A model generated the notes under the pieces. It was not told the origin of the DNA and ran no database searches. It saw only the letters and a program-made list of their open reading frames with translations. DNA of 64,000 nucleotides, taken from contig NZ_JANLGI010000007.1 in NCBI RefSeq assembly GCF_024655635.1, positions 124,001-188,000 on the forward strand, in the 5' to 3' direction. Positions 9,901-20,066 of the stretch are shown here, piece after piece. Each line of letters starts with the position of its first letter. The stretch's first letter is position 1. Both the position numbers and the translations under genes were made by a program. This stretch comes from Allobosea sp. 47.2.35 (GTDB lineage: Bacteria > Pseudomonadota > Alphaproteobacteria > Rhizobiales > Beijerinckiaceae).

Positions 9901-9928
9901 CGTCATCGATTTGTCATTGAAATGTCGC
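9901..9928 (+). promoter_or_regulatory. Pho-box-like triple direct repeat upstream of ugpB
   Basis: Three 6-mers, CGTCAT (9901), TGTCAT (9912) and TGTCGC (9923), repeat at an exact 11-bp period with AT-richer 5-base spacers. PhoB binds tandem CTGTCAT-type repeats with this period, and ugp is a known Pho-regulon operon in enteric bacteria and rhizobia. A -10-like segment (TAGCTT, 9942-9947) lies about 14 bp downstream, as expected when the Pho box replaces the -35. Phosphate-starvation control of the operon is therefore likely. Confidence 0.7.
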
Positions 9929-10001
9929 CTGCGCTTCATGCTAGCTTGCGCACCAACGACAAGAACCGCGGCGGCGCTCGCCCGCGGAAGGGAGATGTTC
10001 C

Positions 10002-11327
10002 ATGACCATCAAATCGCGCATCCTGATGTCGGTCGCGGCCTTTGCGCTCGTTGGGGCCTCGCCGGCTCTCGCGCAGACCGAGATCCAGTGGTGGCACGCG
10101 CTGACCGGCGCCAATAACGACGTCGTCGTCAAGCTGTCCGAGGACTTCAACGCCTCGCAGAAGGACTACAAGGTCGTGCCCGTCTACAAGGGCTCCTATC
10201 CCGACACGCTGAACGCCGGCATCGCCGCCTTCCGCGCCGGCCAGGCCCCGCACATCCTGCAGGTCTTCGAAGTCGGCACCGGCACGATGATGTCGGCCAA
10301 GGGGGCGATCAAGCCGGTCCACGAGGTCATGAAGGAAGCCGGCGAGAAGTTCGACCCGAGCGCCTATCTGCCCGCGATCACCGGCTACTATTCGACGGCC
10401 AAGGGCGACATGCTCTCGATGCCGTTCAACTCCTCGTCGATGGTGATGTGGTACAACAAGGACGCCTTCAAGAAGGCGGGCCTCGACCCCGAGAAGCCGC
10501 CGAAGACCTGGCCCGAGACCTTCGAGGCCGCCAAGAAGCTGAAGGCCGCCGGCTATGACAAGTGCGGTGTCTCGAACGCCTGGGCGACCTGGGCCAATAT
10601 CGAGCAGTTCGGCGCCTGGCATAACGTGCCGCTCTCGACCAAGGTCAACGGCATGGCCGGCTTCGACGCCGTCATGAACTTCAACAAGAGCCCGGCCTTC
10701 CTGAAGCACTGGACCAATCTGGTCGAGCTGCAGAAGGACAAGACCTACGATTATTCCGGCCGCACCAATAACGGCGAAGGCCGCTTCACCTCGGGCGAAT
10801 GCCCGATCTTCCTGACCTCGTCGGGCTTCTTCGGTAATGTCAGGGCGAACGCCAAGTTCGACTGGGGCAATGCCGCGATGCCGTATTATCCCGACGTGCA
10901 GGGCGCCCCGCAGAACTCGATCATCGGCGGCGCTTCGCTCTGGGTGATGGGCGGCAAGAAGGCTGACGAGTACAAGGGCGTCGCCAAGTTCTTCACCTTC
11001 CTGTCGAATGTCGATCGCCAGGTAAAGCTGCACACCGAGTCAGGCTATCTGCCGATCACCAAGGCGGCCTACGACAAGGTCAAGGCGTCCGGCTTCTACA
11101 AGGACAAGCCCTATCTCGAGACCCCGATCCTCGAGCTGACCAACAAGGCTCCGACCGACAACTCGAAGGGCCTGCGTTACGGCAGCCTCGTCCAGATTCG
11201 CGATATCTGGTCGGAGGAGCTGGAAGCGGCGCTGAACGGCCAGAAGTCGCCGCAGGCGGCGCTGGATGCGGCAGCTGAGCGCGGTAACCAGATGCTGCGC
11301 CAGTTCGAGCGCACCGCGGCCCGCTAA
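10002..11327 (+). CDS. ugpB: sn-Glycerol-3-phosphate ABC transporter substrate-binding protein
   Basis: A 441-residue extracytoplasmic binding protein with a signal peptide ([16 protein letters not shown]). The first mature residues, [17 protein letters not shown], followed by [22 protein letters not shown], are the UgpB signature. It captures glycerol-3-phosphate or glycerophosphodiesters in the periplasm for the UgpAEC importer. An AGGGAG ribosome site precedes the ATG. It is the first gene of a plus-strand operon running to 15505 and lies just behind a Pho-box-like site. A hairpin repeat sits between it and ugpA and could trim or stabilise the binding-protein message. Confidence 0.95.
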   Translation: MTIKSRILMSVAAFALVGASPALAQTEIQWWHALTGANNDVVVKLSEDFNASQKDYKVVPVYKGSYPDTLNAGIAAFRAGQAPHILQVFEVGTGTMMSAKGAIKPVHEVMKEAGEKFDPSAYLPAITGYYSTAKGDMLSMPFNSSSMVMWYNKDAFKKAGLDPEKPPKTWPETFEAAKKLKAAGYDKCGVSNAWATWANIEQFGAWHNVPLSTKVNGMAGFDAVMNFNKSPAFLKHWTNLVELQKDKTYDYSGRTNNGEGRFTSGECPIFLTSSGFFGNVRANAKFDWGNAAMPYYPDVQGAPQNSIIGGASLWVMGGKKADEYKGVAKFFTFLSNVDRQVKLHTESGYLPITKAAYDKVKASGFYKDKPYLETPILELTNKAPTDNSKGLRYGSLVQIRDIWSEELEAALNGQKSPQAALDAAAERGNQMLRQFERTAAR

Positions 11328-11350
11328 GCGCTTAGCTCTTGCCTATCCAA

Positions 11351-11383
11351 GGTCATCCCGGACACTCTTCGTCCGGGATGACC
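11351..11383. repeat. REP-like perfect hairpin between ugpB and ugpA
   Basis: GGTCATCCCGGAC (11351-11363) and its exact reverse complement (11371-11383) flank a 7-base loop. The same GTCATCCCGG / CCGGGATGAC ends occur at 21661-21748 and, as GTCATTCCGG, at 20325-20453, so this is a copy of a dispersed palindromic element. Inside the operon it may act as a 3' stability hairpin giving more ugpB than ugpA product. Confidence 0.8.
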
Positions 11384-11403
11384 GTCTCGTTCCAGGGAAG
11401 CCG

Positions 11404-12285
11404 ATGCAGAAGAACGCATACTTCAAGGGGCTCACGATCCCCTTTCTGCTGCTTCTGCCGCAGCTCGCCATCACCATCATTTTCTTCTACTGGCCGGCGA
11501 CCCAGGCGGTCTGGCAGAGCTTCCTGCTCGAGGATGCCTTCGGCACCTCGACGGAATTCGTCTGGTTCGAGAACTACCAGATGCTCTTCGCCGATCCCGG
11601 CTATCTCAAGGCCTTCATCAACACGATCATCTTCTCCACCTTCGTCTGCGTGTTCTCGCTCTCGATCGCGCTGCTCTTCGCGGTGATGGCGGACCGGCAG
11701 CTGCGCGGCGGCGAAATCTACAAGACCCTGCTGATCTGGCCCTATGCGGTGGCCCCCGCCATTGCCGGCGTGCTCTGGATCTTCATGTTCGATCCCTCGC
11801 TCGGCATGCTCGCGCGCGGCCTGCAATCCCTCGGCATTCCGTGGAATCCGCGCCTCAATGGCAACCACGCCATGCTGCTGGTCATCCTGGCGGCGACCTG
11901 GAAGCAGATCAGCTACAATTTCCTGTTCTTCCTGGCCGGCCTGCAATCGATCCCGAAGAGCGTGATCGAGGCGGCGGTGATCGACGGCGCCCGGCCGATG
12001 CGCCGGTTCTGGACCATCGTCTTCCCGCTGCTCTCGCCGACGACCTTCTTTCTGCTCGTCGTCAACATCGTCTACGTCTTCTTCGACACTTTCGGCATCA
12101 TCGACACCGTCACCGGCGGCGGCCCCTCGGGTGCGACCGAGACGCTGGTCTACAAGGTCTTCTCCGATGGCAAGGGCGGCTCGAACCTCGGCGGCTCGGC
12201 GGCGCAGTCGGTGCTGCTGCTGATCATGGTGATCGGGCTCACCGCGGTGCAGTTCCGCTTCATCGAGCGCAAGGTGAGCTACTGA
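11404..12285 (+). CDS. ugpA: sn-Glycerol-3-phosphate ABC transporter permease UgpA
   Basis: A 293-residue inner-membrane permease with six hydrophobic segments and the cytoplasmic EAA loop ([20 protein letters not shown] near residue 195) that docks on UgpC. The start at ATG 11404 (MQKNAYFKG) gives the usual UgpA N-terminus; reading further upstream would run through the hairpin repeat and has no family support. It forms the transport pore with UgpE. Its stop overlaps the next ATG (TGATG at 12283-12287), so the inserted secreted-protein gene is translationally coupled to it. Confidence 0.93.
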   Translation: MQKNAYFKGLTIPFLLLLPQLAITIIFFYWPATQAVWQSFLLEDAFGTSTEFVWFENYQMLFADPGYLKAFINTIIFSTFVCVFSLSIALLFAVMADRQLRGGEIYKTLLIWPYAVAPAIAGVLWIFMFDPSLGMLARGLQSLGIPWNPRLNGNHAMLLVILAATWKQISYNFLFFLAGLQSIPKSVIEAAVIDGARPMRRFWTIVFPLLSPTTFFLLVVNIVYVFFDTFGIIDTVTGGGPSGATETLVYKVFSDGKGGSNLGGSAAQSVLLLIMVIGLTAVQFRFIERKVSY

Positions 12286-12815
12286 TGGCGTGGCCGGCCG
12301 GTGCCTTTGCCGTCGCGCTTCTCGGCCTCATGTTGCTGCCGGCGACGGCTGCCGCGCAGGGGCGCCGGATCGACGCCTGGTCCGGCATCGTGCTGAATTG
12401 CGGGCCGGCCACGACGCTGGCCTGGGCCGAGCGCATCTGCAGCCAGCTGATCGGCGAAATGCGCAGGCAGGCCGAGCAGGCCAAGGTCCCCTTCGTCGCC
12501 GTCCCCGTCTTCGCCGACGACGCGGCGCTGGATCGGCGGGCCTCGGACGAGGGGCTGGACATGTTCCGGCTCCTGCATGTCCGCTTCGACATCTCGCCGC
12601 CGACCGGCAGCCTGAAGAGCCGTGATCTCACGCTCGTGCTGCGCTCGTTGACCGAGGGCTCGCTCGCCGAGCGCCGCAAGGACGGTCTCTACAAGGTGCT
12701 CAACCATACGCCGATGATCATCGTCAACGAGGGCGAGGCGGCGAGGCGCGCGCCCTTCCTGGCGAAGACATTGACCGAAGCCTTCTTCTTGCCGCTGCTG
12801 AGGCCCGCGCCGTGA
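12285..12815 (+). CDS. Small secreted/periplasmic protein of unknown function within the ugp operon
   Basis: I do not recognise this 176-residue protein. It has a standard signal peptide (hydrophobic core AVALLGLMLLPATAAA, likely cut before QG). The mature part of about 150 residues contains only two cysteines (LNCGP and RICSQ), which could form one disulfide, and no further membrane helix. It starts at an ATG overlapping the ugpA stop and ends overlapping the creatininase start, with an AAGGTGAG ribosome site, so it is an integral operon member. A role in the periplasm alongside UgpB (substrate processing or an accessory factor) is inference only. Confidence 0.82.
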   Translation: MAWPAGAFAVALLGLMLLPATAAAQGRRIDAWSGIVLNCGPATTLAWAERICSQLIGEMRRQAEQAKVPFVAVPVFADDAALDRRASDEGLDMFRLLHVRFDISPPTGSLKSRDLTLVLRSLTEGSLAERRKDGLYKVLNHTPMIIVNEGEAARRAPFLAKTLTEAFFLPLLRPAP

Positions 12816-13570
12816 CCCGTTCCTCTTCCGTGCTCTGGATGGACCTCACCGCCGAGGAACTGCGCGCCAAGGCCGCGACGGACACGATCGTCGTCCTGCC
12901 TGTCGCCTCGATCGAGCAGCATGGCCCGCATCTGCCTGTCGGCGTCGACACCATCCTGTGCAGCGGCGTCTGCAAGGCGGCGGCCGAGCGTGCCGGCGAC
13001 GTAGACGTCGTCGTGGCGCCGACGCTCTGGTGCGGCATGGCCGAGCATCACATGGCCTTCGGCGGCACCTTCACTTTCGACATCCCGACCTATCGCGCCG
13101 TGCTGCTCTCCTTCCTGAAGAGCATCGAGCGCCACGGCTTCCACCGCGTGCTGATCGTCAACGGCCATGGCGGCAACATCGCCGCGCTCTCCGCCTTCCT
13201 GCCCGATTTCGCTCGCGAAACCCGGCTGCATGTCGAGGCGACGACCTATTTCATGCTGGCGCAGGACGCGTTCCCGCCGCTGCTCCAGGACCAGAAGGGC
13301 GTCCAGCACGCCTGCGAGGTCGAGACCTCGATGATGATGGTGCTGGCGCCGGGCTCGGTGCGTGAGCCGCGCTTGGCCGAGGCCTTTGGCGCGCGCGACG
13401 GCCTGCCGGGACGCGCCACGGTCTCGCGCCACCGCTCCTTCCGGGAGATGACCGAAACCGGCGTGGTCGGCGATGCGCGCCGTGCCACGCCCGAGAAGGG
13501 GCAGGCCTGCCTCGATGCCTGTGCGGATGCGCTGGCCGGATTGCTGCGCGAGATGGGGAGGGCCGCCTGA
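12812..13570 (+). CDS. Creatininase family amidohydrolase within the ugp operon
   Basis: A 252-residue protein of the creatininase fold (PF02633). The metal site looks intact: SIEQHGPHLPVGVD supplies Glu, His and Asp, NGHGGN supplies the conserved turn, and ACEVETSM supplies the later Glu. Family members hydrolyse creatinine, deformylate FAPy intermediates or clip peptides (MftE), so the substrate cannot be told from the motifs. There is no signal peptide, so it acts in the cytoplasm. The GTG start overlaps the previous stop (GTGA) and its stop overlaps ugpE (TGATG). Placement between the two ugp permease genes suggests it processes an imported compound. Confidence 0.9.
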   Translation: MTRSSSVLWMDLTAEELRAKAATDTIVVLPVASIEQHGPHLPVGVDTILCSGVCKAAAERAGDVDVVVAPTLWCGMAEHHMAFGGTFTFDIPTYRAVLLSFLKSIERHGFHRVLIVNGHGGNIAALSAFLPDFARETRLHVEATTYFMLAQDAFPPLLQDQKGVQHACEVETSMMMVLAPGSVREPRLAEAFGARDGLPGRATVSRHRSFREMTETGVVGDARRATPEKGQACLDACADALAGLLREMGRAA

Positions 13571-14418
13571 TGGTCGAGGACCGCCGCCTGGGCGATGCGA
13601 TCGCCTATATAATCCTGACGATCGGCGTGCTGATCGTCGCCTTTCCGGTCTGGCTGACCTTCGTCGCCTCGACCTGGGACGCCGCGACCGTGATCAACGG
13701 CCAGATGCCGCTCTATCCCGGCCCGTATTTCCTGGAGAACTACAAGCGCATTCTCTTCGTCGGCACGTCGAGCACGACGCGCGAGCCGGTGATCGGCATG
13801 ATGCTGAACTCCTTCATCATGGCGATCACGATCGCGCTCGGAAAGATCTTCATCTCCGTGCTCTCGGCCTATGCGGTGGTCTATTATCGCTTCCCGTTCC
13901 GCATGGCGGCGTTCTGGATCATCTTCGTCACGCTGATGCTTCCGGTCGAGGTCCGCATCTTCCCGACCTTCAAGATCGTCTCCGACCTCAACATGCTCGA
14001 CACCTATCAGGGCCTCGCCATCCCGCTGATCGCCTCGGCGACGGGCACGCTGCTGTTCCGGCAGTTCTTCATGACGATCCCCGACGAACTGCTCGAAGCC
14101 TCGAAGATCGATGGCGCCGGCCCGTTCAAGTTCTTCAAGGACACGCTGATCCCGCTCTCGATGACGACGATCGCCGCGCTCTTCGTCATCCAGTTCATCT
14201 ATGGCTGGAACCAGTATCTCTGGCCGCTTCTGGTGACGACGAAGGACTCGATGCAGACCATCGTCATCGCCATCAAGAAGATGATCGTCACCGCCGACGC
14301 CCTGACGGAATGGCAGCTCGCCATGGCCACCGCCATGCTGGCGATGCTGCCGCCCGTCTTCGTCGTCATTGCCATGCAGAGGCTCTTCGTGAAGGGCCTG
14401 GTCGAAACCGAGAAGTAA
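13570..14418 (+). CDS. ugpE: sn-Glycerol-3-phosphate ABC transporter permease UgpE
   Basis: A 282-residue MalG/UgpE-type permease with six membrane segments. The loop [19 protein letters not shown] is the EAA motif for contact with UgpC, and the N-terminal [20 protein letters not shown] is typical of UgpE. It pairs with UgpA to form the membrane channel. Translation is coupled to the creatininase gene by a TGATG overlap. Together with ugpB, ugpA and ugpC the transporter is complete, despite the two inserted genes. Confidence 0.94.
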   Translation: MVEDRRLGDAIAYIILTIGVLIVAFPVWLTFVASTWDAATVINGQMPLYPGPYFLENYKRILFVGTSSTTREPVIGMMLNSFIMAITIALGKIFISVLSAYAVVYYRFPFRMAAFWIIFVTLMLPVEVRIFPTFKIVSDLNMLDTYQGLAIPLIASATGTLLFRQFFMTIPDELLEASKIDGAGPFKFFKDTLIPLSMTTIAALFVIQFIYGWNQYLWPLLVTTKDSMQTIVIAIKKMIVTADALTEWQLAMATAMLAMLPPVFVVIAMQRLFVKGLVETEK

Positions 14419-14425
14419 TCCGCGA

Positions 14426-15505
<1,080 letters not shown>

Positions 15506-15511
15506 GCGGCG

Positions 15512-15898
15512 CTACCAGAGGCGTTTGACGGCGAAGCCGTCGAACAGGGCTTCGTTCGAAACCAGCGTCATGTCCTCGGCCTGAGCCTGTGCGATCAGCA
15601 GGCGGTCGAACGGGTCCTTGTGCGTGATGTTCATCTCGCCGGCGCGCACCGCATGGCGGATGGCAATCGGCAGTTCGACGAAGCCCTGATCGGCGATGAT
15701 CGTCTCGAAATCCTGCGCAAGCAATGCCGCGTCGGGGAGCTTGCCGATGCGGAATTTGGTGGCGACCTCCATGGCCGAGGCGGCGCTGACGGCGACGCTG
15801 TTGGCTTCGTCTGCGATAGCCTCGCGGGCCCGGTTGCTCAGCGCGTCGTCACCCGCAAGCCACCAGATCAGGGCATGAGTGTCGAGCAGCAATCTCAC
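15512..15898 (-). CDS. PIN-domain toxin (VapC-type)
   Basis: A 128-residue PIN-domain ribonuclease: the first acidic residue is in LLLDTHALIWWLAGD, the conserved Glu in SAMEVATKFRIGKLP and the later Asp pair in DPFDRLLIAQAQAE. This WWL subgroup is the usual partner of Phd/YefM-type antitoxins. It would cleave tRNA or other RNA when free of its antitoxin. The GTG start overlaps the antitoxin stop by 4 bp (GTGA), the normal toxin-antitoxin arrangement. Confidence 0.9.
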   Translation of the reverse strand: MRLLLDTHALIWWLAGDDALSNRAREAIADEANSVAVSAASAMEVATKFRIGKLPDAALLAQDFETIIADQGFVELPIAIRHAVRAGEMNITHKDPFDRLLIAQAQAEDMTLVSNEALFDGFAVKRLW

Positions 15899-16128
15899 GT
15901 GAGATTCCAGCCGCCGAGCTCGGTCTCGGGCAGTGGTTCGTCGAAGCGCGCGTCGATCGCGATCCTGCCCTTGAGGGCTCCAAAGCGCCGTTTACCGCGT
16001 GGCGCGACGGGCACGAGGCGCACCACCGGCACATTGCCGCGGGCAATGACCACGTCGCCGCCGTCGAGGGCATCCGCGATCAGCTTTGATAGGTTGGTCT
16101 TGGCGTCGTGAACCGAAAACTGGGTCAT
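15895..16128 (-). CDS. Type II antitoxin, Phd/YefM (prevent-host-death) family
   Basis: A 77-residue protein beginning FSVHDAKTNLSKLIADALDGGDVVIARGNVPVV..., the Phd/YefM fold: N-terminal DNA-binding half, then a C-terminal tail (ETELGGWN) that would mask the toxin. The ATG at 16128 is chosen because a perfect AAGGAGG lies 5 bases upstream; the open frame to 16176 runs through the operator-like palindromes. It neutralises the PIN toxin and likely represses its own promoter. Confidence 0.9.
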   Translation of the reverse strand: MTQFSVHDAKTNLSKLIADALDGGDVVIARGNVPVVRLVPVAPRGKRRFGALKGRIAIDARFDEPLPETELGGWNLT

Positions 16129-16139
16129 GAAAGCCTCCT

Positions 16140-16157
16140 TAGCTAAGAAGATAGCTA
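16140..16157 (-). promoter_or_regulatory. Paired TAGCTA palindromes, likely antitoxin operator
   Basis: Two TAGCTA boxes (16140-16145 and 16152-16157), each self-complementary, are spaced 12 bp apart, centre to centre, just upstream of the antitoxin ribosome site. The spacing of about one helical turn suits side-by-side binding of antitoxin dimers, the common mode of Phd/VapB autorepression. Inference from position and symmetry. Confidence 0.55.
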
Positions 16158-16185
16158 GGGGCCGCCGCGCCAGCAAGAGCTCTGC

Positions 16186-17385
16186 TCAAGCCGCCAGATC
16201 GGCCACCAGCGCATCGAGCAGCAGCGCGCCGTCCGGCGTTGCCGCGAGCCGGCCGCCCGCGCGCTCCATCAGCAGCTTCTGCTCGATCAGGCTTGAAACG
16301 CGCTTGGCGTTGAGCGGGCGCCCGGCCAGCGCCTTGAACACCTGGGGATCGATGCCCTCGACGAGGCGAAGCCCCATCAGCAGGTATTCATCGCCCTGCG
16401 CTTCCTCGGATAGCCGCTCGTCCTCGACCAGGGCGTGGCCCTCGGCCTCGACGCGCTCCAGCCAGACCTCTGGTCGCTTCTCGGTCGAATGCGCCATGCG
16501 GCCCTGCGCCGTCACCAGCCGGCCATGGGCGCCGGGGCCGACGCCGGCATACTCGCCATAATGCCAATAGACGAGGTTGTGCCGGCACTCTGCCCCCGGC
16601 CGGGCATGGTTCGAGATCTCGTAGACCGGCAGGCCGTGCCTGGCGGTGATCTCCTGCGTCGTCTCGTAGAGCGCCGCGCCGGCATCATGATCGGGAATGG
16701 CGAGCTTGCCGGAACGGAACAATCGCTCGAAGGCGGTGCCCGGCTCGATCGTGAGCTGGTAGAGTGAGAGATGCTCGGCCGCATGGCTGATCGCCAGCTC
16801 CAGCTCGGCGCGCCACAAGGCGGGCGTCTGCAAGGGCGAGCGGGCATAGATCAGGTCGAAGGAGTAGCGCTCGAAATATTGCCGGGCGATCGCGACGGCG
16901 GCGAGTGCCTCCTCGGCCGAATGCATCCGGCCGAGCGCCTTGAGATCGGTATCGTTCAGCGCCTGCACGCCGAGCGAGACGCGATTGACCCCGGCCGCCC
17001 GGAAGTCGCGGAAGCGCCCGGCCTCGACGCTGGTCGGGTTGGCCTCCAGCGAGACCTCGCAATGGGGGTCGACCGCCCAGTATTCACCGATCGCATCGAG
17101 GATCGCGCCGACCGTGCGGCCTTCCATCAGTGAGGGCGTGCCGCCGCCGAAGAAGATCGAGGAGACCGTGCGGCCCGGCACCAGCGCGGCGCGATGCGCG
17201 ATCTCGCGGCGGAAGGCGGCAATGTAGCGCTGCTGGTCCGGCGGCTGCAGCCGGACATGGGAGTTGAAGTCGCAATAGGGGCATTTGGCCAGGCAAAACG
17301 GCCAATGCACGTAGACGGCGAAGCCCGCATCCGCGGTCGGATGCAGGATGGAAGGCCGCTCGGACAAGGCGGCCGGGGCGCTCAC
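16186..17385 (-). CDS. hemW: Radical SAM heme chaperone HemW
   Basis: A 399-residue radical-SAM protein with the cluster motif C-x3-C-x2-C-x-F (CLAKCPYCDF) near residue 31 and GGGTPSLM, both typical of the HemN/HemW family. It matches HemW (heme trafficking), once annotated as oxygen-independent coproporphyrinogen oxidase, by its short N-terminus before the cluster motif and by context: rph-rdgB-hemW clusters are frequent in proteobacteria. The GTG start overlaps the rdgB stop (GTGA). Heme insertion into respiratory enzymes is the known role of homologues. Confidence 0.93.
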   Translation of the reverse strand: MSAPAALSERPSILHPTADAGFAVYVHWPFCLAKCPYCDFNSHVRLQPPDQQRYIAAFRREIAHRAALVPGRTVSSIFFGGGTPSLMEGRTVGAILDAIGEYWAVDPHCEVSLEANPTSVEAGRFRDFRAAGVNRVSLGVQALNDTDLKALGRMHSAEEALAAVAIARQYFERYSFDLIYARSPLQTPALWRAELELAISHAAEHLSLYQLTIEPGTAFERLFRSGKLAIPDHDAGAALYETTQEITARHGLPVYEISNHARPGAECRHNLVYWHYGEYAGVGPGAHGRLVTAQGRMAHSTEKRPEVWLERVEAEGHALVEDERLSEEAQGDEYLLMGLRLVEGIDPQVFKALAGRPLNAKRVSSLIEQKLLMERAGGRLAATPDGALLLDALVADLAA

Positions 17386-18029
17386 GCCGGCTTCCTCAGG
17401 CAGGCCGCAGCCAGCACATGGAAGGCGCGCGCGCGATGCGACAGGCCGGGCGAGCCGTCGGCCGGGATGCCGTGCTTCTCTTCCGCGGTCATCTCGCCGA
17501 AGGTCTTCTCATGGCCTTCCGGCAGGAAGATCGGATCATAGCCGAAGCCGCCCAGGCCGCGCGCCTGCTCGGTCACGATGCCGAAGACACGGCCCTCGAA
17601 CAATTCCTGATGTCCGTCCGGCCAGGCGATCACCAGCGCCGAGACGAAATGCGCCTTGCGCCTCTCCGGCGTGGTCGCGCCGCGCTTGGCGAGCTCCATC
17701 TGCACGCGCCCGATTGCCGGGGCGAAATCCTTGCCCGGCCCCGCCCAATTGGCCGAAAACAGGCCGGGCGCGCCGTCGAGCGCGTCGATGCAGATGCCTG
17801 AGTCGTCGGACAGCGCCGGCAAACCGCTGGCGGTCGCCGCGGCAACCGCCTTGATCGCCGCGTTCTCCGAGAACATGGTGCCATCCTCGACCGGCTCGGG
17901 CAGGCCGAGCTCCCCGGCCGAGACGAGCTCGATACCATAGGGCGCCAGCAAGTCGCGCATCTCGCGCAACTTGCCCTGGTTATGGGTCGCGATCACGACC
18001 TTGCCAGTGAGGAGGCGGTGTTGGCTCAT
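17382..18029 (-). CDS. rdgB: RdgB/HAM1 family non-canonical purine NTP pyrophosphatase
   Basis: A 215-residue house-cleaning enzyme that hydrolyses dITP, ITP and XTP to monophosphates. Signatures are VIATHNQGKLREM near the N-terminus, ALSDDSGICIDALDG, and GFGYDPIFLPEG. The start at ATG 18029 (MSQHRLLTG) gives normal family length; the frame is open further upstream only as an overlap of rph. It sits 2 bp after rph and overlaps hemW by 4 bp, so the three genes form one transcription unit. Confidence 0.96.
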   Translation of the reverse strand: MSQHRLLTGKVVIATHNQGKLREMRDLLAPYGIELVSAGELGLPEPVEDGTMFSENAAIKAVAAATASGLPALSDDSGICIDALDGAPGLFSANWAGPGKDFAPAIGRVQMELAKRGATTPERRKAHFVSALVIAWPDGHQELFEGRVFGIVTEQARGLGGFGYDPIFLPEGHEKTFGEMTAEEKHGIPADGSPGLSHRARAFHVLAAACLRKPA

Positions 18030-18031
18030 GC

Positions 18032-18748
18032 TCAGGCCACCGCGGCCTTCTGCAGCGTGACGAGCTTGGCGACGCCGCCCTTGGCGAGCTTCAGCAGCGA
18101 CAGAAGCTCTTCCTCGGAGAAGGGCGCGCCCTCGGCCGTGCCCTGCACCTCGACGATGCCGCCGGAGCCGGTGATGACGAAATTCGCGTCGGTCTGGGCG
18201 CCGGAATCCTCGACATAGTCGAGATCGATCACCGGGTTGCCGGCGACGATGCCGCAGGAGATCGCGGCGACATGGTCCTTGAGCGGGTTCGTGCCCTTGA
18301 GCAGGCCGCGCCCTTCCATCCATTTCAGCGCATCGTGCAGCGCGACCCAGGCGCCGGTGATCGAGGCGGTGCGGGTGCCACCGTCGGCCTGCAGCACGTC
18401 GCAATCGACGACGATCTGGCGCTCGCCGATCGCGGTGAGGTCGACGACGGCGCGAAGCGAGCGGCCGATCAGGCGCTGGATTTCCTGCGTGCGCCCGGAG
18501 GGCTTGCCGGAGGTGACCTCGCGGCGCGTGCGCTCATGCGTGGCGCGCGGAAGCATCGAATATTCGGCGGTGACCCAGCCCTTGCCGGTGCCGCGCAGCC
18601 ACGGCGGGCCCTTTTCCTCGACGGTCGCGGCGCAGAGCACCCTGGTCTCGCCGAACGTCACCATGCAGGAACCCTCGGCATAGCGCACCACGCCGCGTTC
18701 GAGCGTGACCTTGCGCATCTCGTCGGCGGCGCGTTTGGAGGGTCGCAT
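18032..18748 (-). CDS. rph: Ribonuclease PH
   Basis: A phosphorolytic 3'-5' exoribonuclease that trims tRNA 3' ends. The 238-residue length is exactly that of the family. It begins with [19 protein letters not shown] and contains [38 protein letters not shown] and [19 protein letters not shown], the phosphate and metal-binding regions. The frame stays open far upstream, but that part is only the antisense of hrcA. It is the first gene of rph-rdgB-hemW and is divergent from hrcA with 144 bp between starts. Confidence 0.97.
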   Translation of the reverse strand: MRPSKRAADEMRKVTLERGVVRYAEGSCMVTFGETRVLCAATVEEKGPPWLRGTGKGWVTAEYSMLPRATHERTRREVTSGKPSGRTQEIQRLIGRSLRAVVDLTAIGERQIVVDCDVLQADGGTRTASITGAWVALHDALKWMEGRGLLKGTNPLKDHVAAISCGIVAGNPVIDLDYVEDSGAQTDANFVITGSGGIVEVQGTAEGAPFSEEELLSLLKLAKGGVAKLVTLQKAAVA

Positions 18749-18892
18749 GAAATATTCCTGTCTTGCGGGGAAGTGGCGGCTTGTAGGCGTTTGCGCCGCG
18801 CGCGGCAAGGTACGGAGCCGTTCTGCCCCTTGATCCGCATGCTCCGCATGACGACAATAGGACGAGAACGACGGTTCGCCTGAAAAAGGTTC

Positions 18893-19978
18893 ATGAGCGC
18901 CCATACGCCCCGCCCCGAGACGATGAGCAGCCTGGTCGAGACCGATCAGCGCTCGCGCGAGATTTTCCGCCAGATCGTCGACGGCTACCTGACGACGGGC
19001 GAGCCGGTCGGCTCGCGCAACATCGCCCGCCTGCTGCCGATGGCGCTCTCGCCCGCGACGGTGCGTAATGTCATGACCGACCTCGAAATGGCCGGGCTGA
19101 TCTACGCGCCGCACACCTCTGCGGGGCGCTTGCCCACGGAAAGAGGCCTGCGCTTCTTCGTCGATGCGATGATGGAGGTCGGCAATCTCACGGCCGACGA
19201 GCGCTCGCGCATCGAGGCGCAGATCAGGGTCGCCGCCAGCAACCGCAATCTCGACCAGACCCTGACGGAAGCTTCGGCGCTGCTGTCCGGGCTGTCGCGC
19301 GGCGCCGGCGTCGTCGTCACCACCAAGGCCGATGTCCGGCTGAAGCATATCGAATTCGTCCGGCTCGATCCCGCCCGCGCGCTGGTCGTTCTCGTCTCGG
19401 AGGACGGCACGGTCGAGAACCGCCTGCTGGCGCTGCCGCCCGGCCTGCCAGCCTCGGCGCTGAGCGAGGCCGCGAATTTCCTCAACGCCCGTATCCTCGG
19501 CAAGACGCTGGCCGAACTGCGCAGCGAGATCGGCGGGCAGCGCGCCCTGATGGAGCGCGAGCTTGACGCCCTGACCGCCCGCCTCGTCGAAAGCGGGATC
19601 GCGACCCAGGCCGGCCCCGGCAGCGACCGGCATCTCATCGTGCGTGGCCAGGCCAATCTGCTCGATGATCTCCGGGCGCAGGAGGATCTCGAACGCATCC
19701 GCATGCTCTTCGGCGATCTGGAGACGCAGACCGACGTCATCGACCTCCTCACGCGGGCCGAGGATGGCGATGGCGTGCGCATCTTCATCGGTTCGGAGAA
19801 CAAGCTGTTCTCGATGTCGGGTTCCTCGATGGTCGCCGCGCCCTTCCGCGACGCCGAGCAGCGCATCGTTGGCGTCGTCGGCATCATCGGCCCGACGCGC
19901 CTGAACTATGCCCGCATCGTCCCGATGGTCGATTATACCGCCAAGGTCGTGGGCCGCCTGCTGGACGGCAGCCGCTGA
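18893..19978 (+). CDS. hrcA: Heat-inducible transcription repressor HrcA
   Basis: A 361-residue repressor: winged-helix N-terminus ([20 protein letters not shown] and [13 protein letters not shown]), the [16 protein letters not shown] motif and the C-terminal GAF-like domain with [17 protein letters not shown]. HrcA binds CIRCE inverted repeats upstream of groESL and folds with help from GroEL. I see no CIRCE element in its own upstream region. Divergence from rph is a known alphaproteobacterial arrangement, but grpE, which often follows, is not in this window; a DUF3297 gene follows instead. Confidence 0.96.
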   Translation: MSAHTPRPETMSSLVETDQRSREIFRQIVDGYLTTGEPVGSRNIARLLPMALSPATVRNVMTDLEMAGLIYAPHTSAGRLPTERGLRFFVDAMMEVGNLTADERSRIEAQIRVAASNRNLDQTLTEASALLSGLSRGAGVVVTTKADVRLKHIEFVRLDPARALVVLVSEDGTVENRLLALPPGLPASALSEAANFLNARILGKTLAELRSEIGGQRALMERELDALTARLVESGIATQAGPGSDRHLIVRGQANLLDDLRAQEDLERIRMLFGDLETQTDVIDLLTRAEDGDGVRIFIGSENKLFSMSGSSMVAAPFRDAEQRIVGVVGIIGPTRLNYARIVPMVDYTAKVVGRLLDGSR

Positions 19979-20066
19979 GGCGTCGGCCGAGGCCCTGAGT
20001 TGGCTTTGCCGGCGGAAGCGGTTATCGAGCGGGCAAAGCAACATTGTCCCAATTCAGGTGCGACCC

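Noticed and set aside
16186-17385. Oxygen-independent coproporphyrinogen III oxidase (HemN)
   Set aside because: The short region before CLAKCPYCDF and the rph-rdgB context fit HemW, the heme chaperone paralogue.
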